Below the pieces are notes generated by a model. That model worked only from the letters and a program-made list of their open reading frames with translations. It did not search any database and was not told the origin of the DNA. 63,060 bases of DNA, taken from Nanobdellati archaeon. GTDB taxonomy: Archaea; Nanobdellota; Nanobdellia; Woesearchaeales; GCA-2686295. The number at the start of each line of letters is the position of its first letter. Position 1 is the stretch's first letter. The position numbers were made by a program, and so were the translations under genes. Where the stretch lies: positions 1 through 63,060 of the forward strand of contig JACNFY010000017.1 in assembly GCA_014384375.1 (NCBI GenBank). The letters are read 5' to 3'. Shown here one piece after another: positions 17,540-26,144 of this stretch.

Positions 17540-19213
17540 TTATCCTACTGCTCCCCACCCAAAAACCCGGTATCTTTTATTTCTACTTTCTAGATTTATT
17601 TCTTTCTTTTTAATGATTTTGGGAACTTCCAGGTTTCTATCTCTGTACATATCATTAAGATATGTAAGCATTAATCTTTTGAATATTTGAAGATGGATGT
17701 ATTGTTTCCTGTAATCTCCTCTCAATGGTTCCATGAGAGTCCTTTCATCAGATACGAATTTATCATAATTTGCCTCTAGTATGTCAAATGGATACCTTCT
17801 TTCGTCCATTTTAAATCTTGTTCTTCTTGCAAGCCATCCAGCTCTTGTATAGTTATGTAGTCTTCTGTCAAGGTGTATTTTGTCCAATACATCAAATCTT
17901 TGATTCAAGTCTTTTATACTATAAAGGTTATTTATCCCTTTTATAGTTCCTATAACATTAGTGTCAAGCTTCTTTTTTCTTAATTCTTTTTCCAGCCAGA
18001 TTTGGTCTATTTGCATAATAGGTTTAATGACTAGTCTATCTTTTGAATATAATTTTTCATCGTCAAAACTAAGATATTCTCTTTTGAATCCTGCACAGTG
18101 ATATTTTAATAGATGTTGTTCCATGGATTGAATCCTGCCTAAAGTTGCTATTATAATGTCTTCTTTTAGTCTGCTTTGGAAGTATTCATAGCCTTCTTTG
18201 TTCAAGTATTTGTTTATGGTGTCTACAACACGGAAACTCTTGTATATTGCTAGGAGTTTTTCAGGACCTGTTATTGCTCTGTCACGCTCTGCCCTGTGAC
18301 TTAGACTTTGAAATTGTCTTCCTATTGTTTCTAATGTTTCATCTCTCCATTTTCTGAATTTTTTACTAAGAGTGTGTTTCACCACACTTATTTTTTTTGT
18401 TCTTCTCTTTTCTTCTCCTCCAAGCAAATAAACCACCATGTCTCTGAGGAAGAGCATCAGACGACTAGGAACATCCTTGTATAAGTCATCCAGTTCGTTG
18501 ATGTTTGCTATGATGTCACCTCCTTTGATTTTCAAGACTTTTGGTATGTATTTTGCCAAGTGTTTTTTTCCGTTTAAATCAATCATGTCATCGGTGAATT
18601 CATAGTAATCACGTGGCTCTCCTGTATCAACGTCATACTTTGTTAGTTTATCAGCAATGAATTCGAGACCTTCGGCATCTTCAAGGAAACGATCTTTATC
18701 TTCTATATCAGAGTTTATTATGAACTCTTCGAACTCCTTCTTTATATCAGCTGGCATTACAGGGTTATCTTCATCATGTGTTTCTTCGACTACGTCATGA
18801 AGCAATGCTCCTATAACGTCGAGATAGCTTAACTCGTCACCCATGACAACATCCTCAAGATGTATCTTTCTTACAAGTGGAAGAGATAATTGACGAAGAC
18901 TAGACATACTGTCTGTTGTTCTAAACTCTTTTTCATAAAGCTCAACCACTATTTTTGCTACATCTGTTGGGTGTCCTGAGTAAAGCCTCCCTGTTTTTCT
19001 CTTGTTTTCCCCGTGCTTTAAAAGCATGTATTGTAAGAAGTGAGTTATTACTTTCACTTCATCGTCGTCAAAATACTCTGATTTGTTGTAGTATTCATTA
19101 ACAAATTTTTCTAGTTTTAGCGTGTTTTCTTGTTGGGCGTAGAAGTATAATGAACTGACTTTTTTAGGTTCAAAGATTGGTTTGACTCTTTGGTCTATAG
19201 TGTCGACTAGCAT
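17540..19213 (-). CDS. SpoT/Rel-like HD-domain (p)ppGpp hydrolase half
   Basis: The 557-residue protein has the HD phosphohydrolase domain of RelA/SpoT enzymes, which removes the 3'-pyrophosphate of (p)ppGpp. It shows KTGRLYSGHPTDVAKIV (His81), IGALLHDVVEET (His139-Asp140), a following FIADKLTKYD block and KIKGGDIIANIN (Asp233), i.e. the four expected metal ligands. The C-terminal half is helical and unrecognised. The usual synthetase domain is absent here and lies in the next gene, one nucleotide after this stop codon, so the pair looks like a split long Rel. TATA-like TTTTTAAAC (19238-19246) is about 29 nt upstream. Confidence 0.72.
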   Translation of the reverse strand: MLVDTIDQRVKPIFEPKKVSSLYFYAQQENTLKLEKFVNEYYNKSEYFDDDEVKVITHFLQYMLLKHGENKRKTGRLYSGHPTDVAKIVVELYEKEFRTTDSMSSLRQLSLPLVRKIHLEDVVMGDELSYLDVIGALLHDVVEETHDEDNPVMPADIKKEFEEFIINSDIEDKDRFLEDAEGLEFIADKLTKYDVDTGEPRDYYEFTDDMIDLNGKKHLAKYIPKVLKIKGGDIIANINELDDLYKDVPSRLMLFLRDMVVYLLGGEEKRRTKKISVVKHTLSKKFRKWRDETLETIGRQFQSLSHRAERDRAITGPEKLLAIYKSFRVVDTINKYLNKEGYEYFQSRLKEDIIIATLGRIQSMEQHLLKYHCAGFKREYLSFDDEKLYSKDRLVIKPIMQIDQIWLEKELRKKKLDTNVIGTIKGINNLYSIKDLNQRFDVLDKIHLDRRLHNYTRAGWLARRTRFKMDERRYPFDILEANYDKFVSDERTLMEPLRGDYRKQYIHLQIFKRLMLTYLNDMYRDRNLEVPKIIKKKEINLESRNKRYRVFGWGAVG

Positions 19214-19275
19214 GGGCTTACATAGAAATTAAGAGAAGTTTAAAAATGTTATGACTTTTCACTATTAACTAGTAG

Positions 19276-19521
19276 TTAAAGTATGTCTTCTATTGGTTTT
19301 TTCTTTTTCTTTTGGTCTTTAACCATTTCCTCAGCTTGCTTCTGCAAGTCGATACCAAGATCCTTTAGGGCTCCGATGTGCATCTGCATCAACTGCTCAA
19401 CAATCTGTAGAATCCTTGCCAACTCCTGCCTCTCCTTAGCAAGAGTGCTCAAAGCACCTTTGTGAAAACCAATTTGTTCTTCTTTTGATTGCGGTTCTGC
19501 TTCGTTCTTTTTCTTAGCCAT
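19276..19521 (-). CDS. Small conserved-looking coiled-coil protein
   Basis: 81 residues with Lys/Glu-rich ends and a central helix (STLAKERQELARILQIVEQL followed by MQMHIGALKDLGIDLQ) that should form a coiled coil. No enzyme motif. GAGGAGG lies 6-12 nt before the ATG, a strong ribosome-binding site. The helical hairpin character is prefoldin-like in general shape, but no prefoldin signature is present. Encoded between the Rel-like pair and the HerA-type ATPase. Confidence 0.6.
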   Translation of the reverse strand: MAKKKNEAEPQSKEEQIGFHKGALSTLAKERQELARILQIVEQLMQMHIGALKDLGIDLQKQAEEMVKDQKKKKKPIEDIL

Positions 19522-19685
19522 TATGAATTCCTCCTCTTAATTATTAGTTGTATTATCGAAGAATAATGTTTGTTTTTTAAATCTTGCCATAACAAAAACA
19601 TTTTCATATTTTTGAATGCCAGAAAATCAATTACTTTTTTTTAGCATAGCAACATTAATAAATCATGAGCATTTCTAACTAATAC

Positions 19686-21614
19686 ATGATTTTAGGTCAA
19701 ATAGTAGGCAAGGTAACGCCAACAAACTTTTCATTTAAACTTGAGAAAGAAACGAAAAAGTTTGAGTACATCCAAGTCTACCATGGGGTATATGACTATG
19801 TTCTATGCCAAATTGTTGAGCTTGAAAGAACCAAAGATGGTACTATAGCCAAATGCAAAACCATAGGATACCAAGACAAAGATGGGAAGGTAAAGCAGAT
19901 AAGGATACCATTTGAACCAGGCGCAGAAGTGCTAGAATCAGATGATGAATTCATAAAAAGAATTATTAGTTTAGAAGACGAGGGAAAGGGAGCATACATT
20001 GGAAAACTGGAAGGAAAGGATATCAATGTATACCTTGATTTGAAGAAATTACTAACAAAGCACTGTGCAGTCCTTGCAAAATCAGGAGCTGGAAAAAGCT
20101 ACACAGTAGGAGTGCTGATTGAAGAGATACTTGACAAGAAAATACCTCTACTTATAATAGATCCTCATGGTGAGTATTCAAAGATGAGATTTGAAAATAC
20201 AGATGACAAAGAAAAGCTAGAGAAGTTTGGGTTGAAACCGCAAGGTTATGAAGTTAAGGAGTACGGAGATCCGGAGGTTAATGAAGGAGTTATACCCTTA
20301 AAGCTCACAAAAGATATCACAAATTCTGAATTGATACACTTACTGCCTGCAAAGCTTTCAAGTACACAAGTTGGTGTGCTGTACAGTGCCCTTAAAAATA
20401 TAGATGAGTTGAACTTCAACCAGTTGTTGCTAGAATTGGAGAAAGATGAAAGTGCAGCCAAGTGGACCATAATAAACGTTATAGAATATCTGAGTAACCT
20501 AAACATATTCTCAGATTCTCCAACGCCCTACTCTGAGCTTATATCACCAGGAAACTGCTCGATAATAAATGTTAAAGGAATGCCACCCGACATACAGGAG
20601 ATAATCGTTTACAAACTATGCAAGGATCTTTTTGAACTGCGAAAGAAGAACGAGCTACCACCTTTTTTTCTAGTGCTTGAGGAGGCACACAATTTCTGTC
20701 CTGAGAGAAGCTTTGGAGAAGCAAAGAGCTCGAAGATACTAAGAACAATCGCTAGTGAAGGAAGGAAGTTCGGTCTTGGATTCTGTGTGATAAGTCAGAG
20801 ACCAGCTCGAGTTGACAAATCTGTCTTAAGCCAATGCACAACCCAGATGATAATGAAAGTAACTAATCCTAATGATTTGAAAGCAATATCAAATAGTGTT
20901 GAGGGAATCACAGCAGAGTCAGAGTCTGAAATACAGAACCTGCCTGTTGGAACTGCTCTTGTCTCAGGAGTTGTTGACATCCCGTTGTTTGTCAATATAA
21001 GGCCTAGAAAAAGCATGCATGGAGGAGAGGCAGTCAACATCTTAGATGAAGAAGAAAGAGATGTTATAGAGGATTTAAAGAGTTTCGAGAAAAGAGATTT
21101 GATTCCTGTGATAAAACCAAGGACAACAGTGAAGGACATAAAACTAATGTCAGACAAGGAAGTCAAAGTCAAAGTCAAATTGATACCTGCTGCACTAGTC
21201 ACATGCACTGATAAAGAAGGAGACTTCAATGTATTGATAGAATTAGTTGATGGCTCAATAGTTGTTGACAAAGAGAAGTTCGTTATAAAGAAACTGCCTG
21301 ATATGAATCATCTCACAAGCCAGGAGATTTCTGTTTTGAAAAAAGCATTTGGGAAACAAGCATTGTCTGATGATGAAGCAAAAAGCTTGATTGATAAAGG
21401 ATACTTAAAAGATGATGGTTCTTTATCAAATGATTATATATTCTCAAAGCTCAGAAACCATGCTAGTTATGACAACATAGAGTTTCTCAGTATGACATAC
21501 GATGAAAAACTAGAACCTGTTCTAACCGAGGAAACAGTGAGGAAAAAACTCTCAAACATTGCAGAAATCAAAGCTTACAAAGAGTGTTTTATCGTGAAGC
21601 ACGAAATAGCTTGA
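19686..21614 (+). CDS. HerA-type hexameric ATPase
   Basis: A 642-residue FtsK/HerA-superfamily ATPase. The N-terminal beta-barrel (HAS-barrel, about 1-80) precedes the ATPase core: Walker A AKSGAGKSY (131-139), IIDPHGEY, Walker B FLVLEEAHNF (about 327-336) and the sensor/arginine region GFCVISQRPARVDKSVLSQC. In archaea HerA works with the NurA nuclease in DNA-end resection, but no nurA is adjacent, so the partner is unknown. The last 150 residues are a less conserved helical extension. TATA-like TTAATAAAT lies about 27 nt before the ATG; no Shine-Dalgarno. Confidence 0.88.
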   Translation: MILGQIVGKVTPTNFSFKLEKETKKFEYIQVYHGVYDYVLCQIVELERTKDGTIAKCKTIGYQDKDGKVKQIRIPFEPGAEVLESDDEFIKRIISLEDEGKGAYIGKLEGKDINVYLDLKKLLTKHCAVLAKSGAGKSYTVGVLIEEILDKKIPLLIIDPHGEYSKMRFENTDDKEKLEKFGLKPQGYEVKEYGDPEVNEGVIPLKLTKDITNSELIHLLPAKLSSTQVGVLYSALKNIDELNFNQLLLELEKDESAAKWTIINVIEYLSNLNIFSDSPTPYSELISPGNCSIINVKGMPPDIQEIIVYKLCKDLFELRKKNELPPFFLVLEEAHNFCPERSFGEAKSSKILRTIASEGRKFGLGFCVISQRPARVDKSVLSQCTTQMIMKVTNPNDLKAISNSVEGITAESESEIQNLPVGTALVSGVVDIPLFVNIRPRKSMHGGEAVNILDEEERDVIEDLKSFEKRDLIPVIKPRTTVKDIKLMSDKEVKVKVKLIPAALVTCTDKEGDFNVLIELVDGSIVVDKEKFVIKKLPDMNHLTSQEISVLKKAFGKQALSDDEAKSLIDKGYLKDDGSLSNDYIFSKLRNHASYDNIEFLSMTYDEKLEPVLTEETVRKKLSNIAEIKAYKECFIVKHEIA

Positions 21615-21656
21615 TATATTCTTCATTATAATTAATATAGAATATATTCTTTAGCA

Positions 21657-21664
21657 TATAAATA
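21657..21664 (+). promoter_or_regulatory. TATA box of the structured RNA
   Basis: TATAAATA within a strongly A/T-rich stretch; it would place transcription start near 21685-21690, just before the region that becomes structured and GC-richer. Confidence 0.5.
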
Positions 21665-21687
21665 TTTAAAAATAAAAATAATATCTA

Positions 21688-22000
21688 CCTTCTTGGGGGT
21701 GGAAATCGCAAAAGATTTTCAGCTTGAATCAGAACTCTCCTGATAAGGGTTTTGAGAAATTCGACGTTGCTTGCAACATCGAGCGTAAACGTCTTCGGAT
21801 GTTTGCAATGCCAATAAGAACTGACCAAGAGAAAAGAGATAAACTTGGAGAAGCTTAGTGGGAGACAAGCTCATAACCTGGAAAGGATGAACCAGATTCT
21901 CTTTTAAGGTTCACCAGGAGCGAAGATTCGCTAAAAAGTTGAGAAACGGATGCGATGGAAACCTCTAACTTTTTTCTAAGATTGTTGATTCAGACTAATA
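21688..22000 (+). ncRNA. Unidentified structured RNA, about 310 nt
   Basis: No reading frame covers this interval, yet it is full of stems. GGAAATC pairs with GATTTTC (21711-21720). CGACGTTGC pairs with GCAACATCG (21762-21782). A stem of about nine pairs is capped by a UUCG tetraloop (21783-21806). AAGCTT pairs with AAGCT(C) (21850-21872), GGATGAACC with GGTTCACC (21884-21915), and GCGAA with TTCGC (21919-21931). AAAAAGTT-GAG pairs with CTC-TAACTTTTT (21933-21974). The ends also pair: TGAATCA near 21725 with TGATTCA near 21987. The composition is purine-rich on the plus strand and a TATA box lies upstream. I looked for SRP helix 8, RNase P conserved regions and tmRNA motifs and found none. 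Ends are approximate. Confidence 0.55.
21978..21999 (+). repeat. 22-bp direct repeat, copy 1 (3' end of the structured RNA)
   Basis: AAGATTGTTGATTCAGACTA plus AT; an identical copy lies 933 bp downstream. Part of this copy pairs with the 5' end of the structured RNA. Confidence 0.75.
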
Positions 22001-22006
22001 GGCATC

Positions 22007-22879
22007 CTAACCATAGATAGAAATAATTATGGTCCCTACAACCATTAACGAAGCAGCGATAATTCTCTTCTTTAAATCCTTTTCCTTGAACCAATAATAA
22101 CCATAAATCATAGAGAACAAAATACTAAGCCTCTTCAAAGAAATAACATATGGAGCTATGATGAACTTATTAGCAAAATTCCCGAGCATAACAGTTGAAA
22201 ATAAAGCCAATCCAATCAACAAGAGTTTATTGAAAGCGACATTTGGTTTCAAAATGGCCTCTCTGTCAAACAATAAGCCAATAACCAACATGCTCAAACT
22301 CAGACTAAATATTCCCATAGTAGAATGAAAAACAGGAGAAGTCATAACCACAAGCATACGATCAAAAGAAGCGCCAATAGCATAAAGAAAAGCGACAATT
22401 AACATATAATAAGAACCCTTGTTCTTAATCATGGCCTTGAAAGGAACTAATAAATTCCGAGTTTTACTAGCATGTAAAACATAAGATCCAAGCACTACAA
22501 ATAAAACTCCAACTAAGCCAAATAGAGAAGTAAACTCGCCAACAATCAAAGGAGACATGAACAATAAGAAAAGGGGAGTGAAAGCAAGCATTGGCATAGC
22601 AAGAGTTAGATCAGCGAGTTTGAAGGCCTTCAAATAAAGCAAAGTAGCAAAGATATTGACAATAAGCCAAGGAATGATAAATAAGAAATACTTGGCAGGA
22701 ACAATAGGAATACCAATCAAAAATAAAGAAACAAATAAAAAAGGAAGAGTGAACAAATAAGGATAAACAGCCATAGAGAAGATACTGGCGTTCTTGATAG
22801 TCTTTTTAATTAATGCATAATAAGAAGCACTTGCAAAACCAGTCAATATCGCTAGTATGTAACCAATCATAAACTTCAC
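22007..22879 (-). CDS. DMT/EamA-type permease
   Basis: The 290-residue protein has about ten hydrophobic helices in two repeated halves, as in the drug/metabolite transporter superfamily. The first half starts IGYILAILTGFASASYYALIKK and contains the LYLKAFKLADLTLAMPMLAFTPLF stretch; the second contains FNKLLLIGLALFSTVMLGNFANKF and ends with KRIIAASLMVVGTIIISIYG. Substrate unknown. The gene is transcribed towards the structured RNA and is exactly enclosed by the two 22-bp direct repeats (21978-21999, 22911-22932), so it may have arrived as a small insertion. Confidence 0.8.
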   Translation of the reverse strand: MKFMIGYILAILTGFASASYYALIKKTIKNASIFSMAVYPYLFTLPFLFVSLFLIGIPIVPAKYFLFIIPWLIVNIFATLLYLKAFKLADLTLAMPMLAFTPLFLLFMSPLIVGEFTSLFGLVGVLFVVLGSYVLHASKTRNLLVPFKAMIKNKGSYYMLIVAFLYAIGASFDRMLVVMTSPVFHSTMGIFSLSLSMLVIGLLFDREAILKPNVAFNKLLLIGLALFSTVMLGNFANKFIIAPYVISLKRLSILFSMIYGYYWFKEKDLKKRIIAASLMVVGTIIISIYG

Positions 22880-22910
22880 TAATAATGAATTAGAATAAAA
22901 ACTTTTTCAA

Positions 22911-22932
22911 AAGATTGTTGATTCAGACTAAT
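22911..22932 (+). repeat. 22-bp direct repeat, copy 2
   Basis: Identical to 21978-21999. It lies between the divergent starts of the permease and the SWIM-like gene and abuts the TATA box (TTTTATAAATA, 22932-22942) of the latter. Confidence 0.75.
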
Positions 22933-22968
22933 TTTATAAATATGTGAATATTCCCATTTTAGAGATCT

Positions 22969-24207
22969 ATGCAACAAAGAATAAGAACAGGAGAAATTCT
23001 CGAAAGGGATTATGGAATTACATTGCATCTTTCAGGTGTCAAAAAGATATTCATAAGTCCTGTGAAGTATGCAATCGCAGAATTGATGCTTGAGACACCC
23101 AGCAGAATAAGAGAGAGAATAAAGGAAAAAGCAAGACGCGAAGGAGTTTCTATAAAAGAGTTAAGCGACAAACTTGTCCAAGGAGTTCTGAAAAGAGAGA
23201 AATCAAAGGATTTTCTGAATAGAAACACTCGTGGTTCTTTAAGAAAGGTCGAACTTCACAGTGGAGTGACCTATTCTGCACAGGTAAGATCTAAGGAAAA
23301 AAGCGGACCAGATTTTTTCAATGTTTTGATCAGGAACCCTTTTATTTCAGATGACAGATTTTTTGAATATGAATTTATGAGATGTAGCTGTGATGATAAT
23401 TTCTGGAATGACATAAGGAACTTTTATGCTATGTGCATACATCTGTCTGAATTAGAGGTTGCGTTATACAGGGATGAACTTGAGGGCTTATCTGCTAAGA
23501 AAAATCTAACAAGACTTTTCCCAAGGGAGAGAAAACCGAATCCCTGGGATACTTCGTCAATGCCATTTACCTTCTTTGACAAGGGAACTGGCAGAGCTGA
23601 AAGAGACCGATTGCTAACAGATGTTCTCTTTGAAAGATATGTTGATGGCAAAAGCTATTCCAAAATAAACAGGGAATTATTTCAGAATAGAGATATATAT
23701 TCAGAAGCATTAATCTATGCAATAGAAGAAGGAGCAGGAAGATTTGAAGTCCTAAGAGGAAAAGAGAGAACAAGAGAAAAAAGACTTTTAGCACCTAATG
23801 ATAAGAGGAGATATGGAGCAATCAAAGCTTTGGAAAAGAGAATAATAAGAATGTTTGATTATTTCAACATGTGGAAGAAGAGTTATGTTCTGGAATTCCA
23901 AGGTACTCCTTGGGAAGTCACTGCTCAAAGATTTGAGAAAAAAGACAGCGTATATTCTTTATGCATAGGAAAAAATATGCTTCCACTAATAGTGAAAAAA
24001 ACGCTTAGGAACGGAATAGTTAGTGATTGGACAATCTCAGAAGATAGAAATCTGAATTCTCCTTTCAAAAGAAAAAGTACTTATGAATCAATTGATGACA
24101 CAATAAGAAGAATAGGGTTGACACAGATAATAATCCCTGGCATAGGCGCTGGTGCAAAGATAGATGTTCCTGGAATGCTAAGACAGGAGTATAGAAGATT
24201 AATATAA
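22969..24207 (+). CDS. Unknown protein with a SWIM-like zinc motif
   Basis: No full-length family recognised (412 residues). An N-terminal basic helical part (RIRERIKEKARREGVSIKEL, about residues 44-64) looks nucleic-acid binding. Around residues 139-160 the pattern C-x-C-x16-C-x-H (CSC...MCIH) fits a SWIM zinc finger, a DNA/protein-binding module. The C-terminal region is mixed alpha/beta and ends with a Gly-rich IIPGIGAGAKIDVPG. A TATA box (22932-22942) is about 32 nt upstream. SWIM assignment rests on spacing alone. Confidence 0.6.
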   Translation: MQQRIRTGEILERDYGITLHLSGVKKIFISPVKYAIAELMLETPSRIRERIKEKARREGVSIKELSDKLVQGVLKREKSKDFLNRNTRGSLRKVELHSGVTYSAQVRSKEKSGPDFFNVLIRNPFISDDRFFEYEFMRCSCDDNFWNDIRNFYAMCIHLSELEVALYRDELEGLSAKKNLTRLFPRERKPNPWDTSSMPFTFFDKGTGRAERDRLLTDVLFERYVDGKSYSKINRELFQNRDIYSEALIYAIEEGAGRFEVLRGKERTREKRLLAPNDKRRYGAIKALEKRIIRMFDYFNMWKKSYVLEFQGTPWEVTAQRFEKKDSVYSLCIGKNMLPLIVKKTLRNGIVSDWTISEDRNLNSPFKRKSTYESIDDTIRRIGLTQIIIPGIGAGAKIDVPGMLRQEYRRLI

Positions 24208-24220
24208 TAATCAGAAACCC

Positions 24221-24228
24221 ATATAAAT
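24221..24228 (+). promoter_or_regulatory. TATA box of the phosphoribosyltransferase
   Basis: ATATAAAT centred 24 nt before the ATG at 24249; leaderless start expected. Confidence 0.5.
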
Positions 24229-24248
24229 GCGCAGATTTTCCCATTCCC

Positions 24249-24830
24249 ATGCCTAAAGAGATTGATGGTAAACTTTTCATAGACGCCAACGAACTCTATG
24301 ATTATTCTGTAGAATTGGCGGATAAGATATTGGCATCAGGTTTTAAACCTGATTTTCTAATTGCGTTGTGGAGAGGAGGAACCCCTCCTGGAATAGCAAT
24401 TCATGAAATCTTCAAGTATCTTGGTATAGAAACAGATCATATTGCTGTTAGAACTGATGGTTATACTGATGATAACAGACTAAAGAAAACAGTGAGAGTT
24501 TATGGTCTGAATTATTTGTTTGATAATGCAGGGCCAGAAAACAGTTTGTTAATAATTGATGATGTTTGGGATACAGGTACAACTATAGAAACTGTTCTAA
24601 AAAGAATTCATAGTAAGATGAGAGATAAAGCTCCTAATAATATAAGGATAGCTACGGCTTATTTTAAGCCAGAAGAGAATAAAACTAATATGACGCCTGA
24701 TTATTATTGTGAGGAAGTGAATCAGTGGATTGTCTTTCCACATGAGTTAATGGATTTAGACCAAGTACAAATAAGAAAAAAACATGCTGGAGTTGCAGAT
24801 CTTCTTGAGAAATACGGTGCTTTTGACTAA
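24249..24830 (+). CDS. Type I phosphoribosyltransferase (purine salvage-like)
   Basis: The 193-residue protein has the PRPP-binding loop LLIIDDVWDTGTTIETV (about residues 99-115) with the paired Asp residues of type I phosphoribosyltransferases. It also has the N-terminal FLIALWRGGTPPGIAIHEI block that resembles the hypoxanthine/xanthine group (COG2236). It probably converts a purine base and PRPP to a nucleotide; which base cannot be read from sequence. The gene converges on icd, ending one base before its stop. With the purine operon downstream this adds a salvage route. Confidence 0.8.
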   Translation: MPKEIDGKLFIDANELYDYSVELADKILASGFKPDFLIALWRGGTPPGIAIHEIFKYLGIETDHIAVRTDGYTDDNRLKKTVRVYGLNYLFDNAGPENSLLIIDDVWDTGTTIETVLKRIHSKMRDKAPNNIRIATAYFKPEENKTNMTPDYYCEEVNQWIVFPHELMDLDQVQIRKKHAGVADLLEKYGAFD

Positions 24831-24831
24831 A

Positions 24832-26028
24832 TCACATATTCTTTATTATCGCATCTGCAAATTGAGAGCATTTCAACAGAGTTGCACCTGTCATCTGTCT
24901 CTCTAAGTCATAAGTAACTGTTTTGGCTATGAATGTTTTCTCCATGCCTTTGATTATTAATTCAGCGGCTTCATCCCAGCCCATTAGCTCAAGCATCATA
25001 ACACCAGACAGGATTATAGAACTCGGATTAACCTTGTCCATGCCAGTGTACTTCGGAGCGGTGCCATGAGTTGCTTCGAAAACAGCTATGCCGTCACCAA
25101 CATTAGCACCTGGAGCAACACCTAATCCGCCAACTTGTGCGGCAGCTGCATCAGACAAATAATCACCGTTGAGATTCATAGTGGCGATAACATCATACTC
25201 ATTAGGTCTCAACAGTATCTGCTGAAACATTGAATCTGCAATCCTGTTCTTAACCAAGATTTTGCCTTTTGGAATCTCACTCTCAAGTTCTTCCTCGAAC
25301 ACAACTTTGTCACCAAAATCTTCTTTCAAAACCTCATAACCCCAATCCTTAAACGCGCCTTCAGTATACTTCATTATGTTTCCCTTGTGTACTAAGGTCA
25401 ATGATTTCCTGCTCTTTTCAATCGCATACTCAATTGCTGCTCTCACCAATCTCTTAGAGCCGAAAGCACTGATTGGTTTTATGCCGATGCCTGAGCCTTC
25501 TCTCACTTTCTTACCTTTGGATTCTAAGAAGGCAATAACTTCCTTGGCATCTTTTGAATTAGCCTCCCACTCAATACCCGCATATACGTCTTCTGTGTTC
25601 TCACGAAATACAACTACATCTAATAACTCAGGCTTTTTTACAGGAGCAGGCAATCCTTTGAAATAACGGACAGGTCTTATACATGAATAAAGGTCAAATA
25701 TCTGCCTGATAGAAACATTGAGGCTTCTATGCCCTCCACCAATAGGAGTTGAGAGGGGTCCTTTGAGAACTATCCGAATATTCCTTATCTGATTTAACGA
25801 ATCCTTTGGAAGAAGGTCTCCTTTTTTTTCTAAGGCCTTCTCACCAACAACTATTTCAGTCCATTCAATCTTTCTAGAACCTTTATACGCTTTCTTCACA
25901 GCTGCATTAATAACATTGATAGCGGCAGGAGTTACATCCATGCCGATACCATCACCTATTATATAGCCAATCTCTGGATTATTTGGAATAATCCATTTCT
26001 TGTTTTTATAAAGAATCTTCTCCCCCAT
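24832..26028 (-). CDS. icd: Isocitrate dehydrogenase (probably NADP-dependent)
   Basis: Oxidatively decarboxylates isocitrate to 2-oxoglutarate. The 398 residues show the prokaryotic icd pattern: [16 protein letters not shown] near the N terminus, the substrate block [23 protein letters not shown] (about 123-145), [55 protein letters not shown] and [16 protein letters not shown]. Cofactor choice is inferred from overall similarity. A TATA box on the reverse strand (26051-26060) is 27 nt before the ATG, so leaderless. It is divergent from aconitase, which makes its substrate. Confidence 0.95.
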   Translation of the reverse strand: MGEKILYKNKKWIIPNNPEIGYIIGDGIGMDVTPAAINVINAAVKKAYKGSRKIEWTEIVVGEKALEKKGDLLPKDSLNQIRNIRIVLKGPLSTPIGGGHRSLNVSIRQIFDLYSCIRPVRYFKGLPAPVKKPELLDVVVFRENTEDVYAGIEWEANSKDAKEVIAFLESKGKKVREGSGIGIKPISAFGSKRLVRAAIEYAIEKSRKSLTLVHKGNIMKYTEGAFKDWGYEVLKEDFGDKVVFEEELESEIPKGKILVKNRIADSMFQQILLRPNEYDVIATMNLNGDYLSDAAAAQVGGLGVAPGANVGDGIAVFEATHGTAPKYTGMDKVNPSSIILSGVMMLELMGWDEAAELIIKGMEKTFIAKTVTYDLERQMTGATLLKCSQFADAIIKNM

Positions 26029-26050
26029 GTAAACATTGAAAAATGCTTTT

Positions 26051-26060
26051 TTTATAAAAC
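26051..26060 (-). promoter_or_regulatory. TATA box of icd
   Basis: GTTTTATAAA read on the reverse strand, centred 27 nt before the icd ATG. It faces the aconitase TATA (26105-26115) in a 116-bp shared intergenic region. Confidence 0.6.
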
Positions 26061-26104
26061 TTATCTTTTAGCAATAAAATTTAGTTTCAAGAATTAAACC
26101 AAAA

Positions 26105-26115
26105 CTTTATAAATT
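26105..26115 (+). promoter_or_regulatory. TATA box of aconitase
   Basis: CTTTATAAATT about 35 nt before the ATG at 26145, leaving a short leader that contains AGGGGAT. Confidence 0.5.
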
Positions 26116-26144
26116 TGGGCTATCTGGATTTACTAGGGGATAAG

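Noticed and set aside
19686-21614. HerA-NurA resection operon
   Set aside because: No nurA-like nuclease is adjacent; the downstream region is the structured RNA and a permease.
21905-21935. tRNA-like GGTTCACC element
   Set aside because: It resembles a T-arm only superficially; there is no acceptor stem, anticodon arm or D-arm at proper distances. No other tRNA was found in the window.
21688-22000. SRP RNA, RNase P RNA or tmRNA
   Set aside because: Size is suitable, but the SRP helix-8 motif, the RNase P conserved regions and a tRNA-like domain with tag frame were all looked for and not found; kept as unidentified RNA.
24249-24830. PurF phosphoribosyltransferase part
   Set aside because: A stand-alone type I phosphoribosyltransferase with a salvage-type N terminus and no glutaminase domain.
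26115-26144. TTG start adding ten residues to aconitase
   Set aside because: It lies within or directly next to the TATA box; the ATG at 26145 has an upstream ribosome-binding site and fits the family N terminus.
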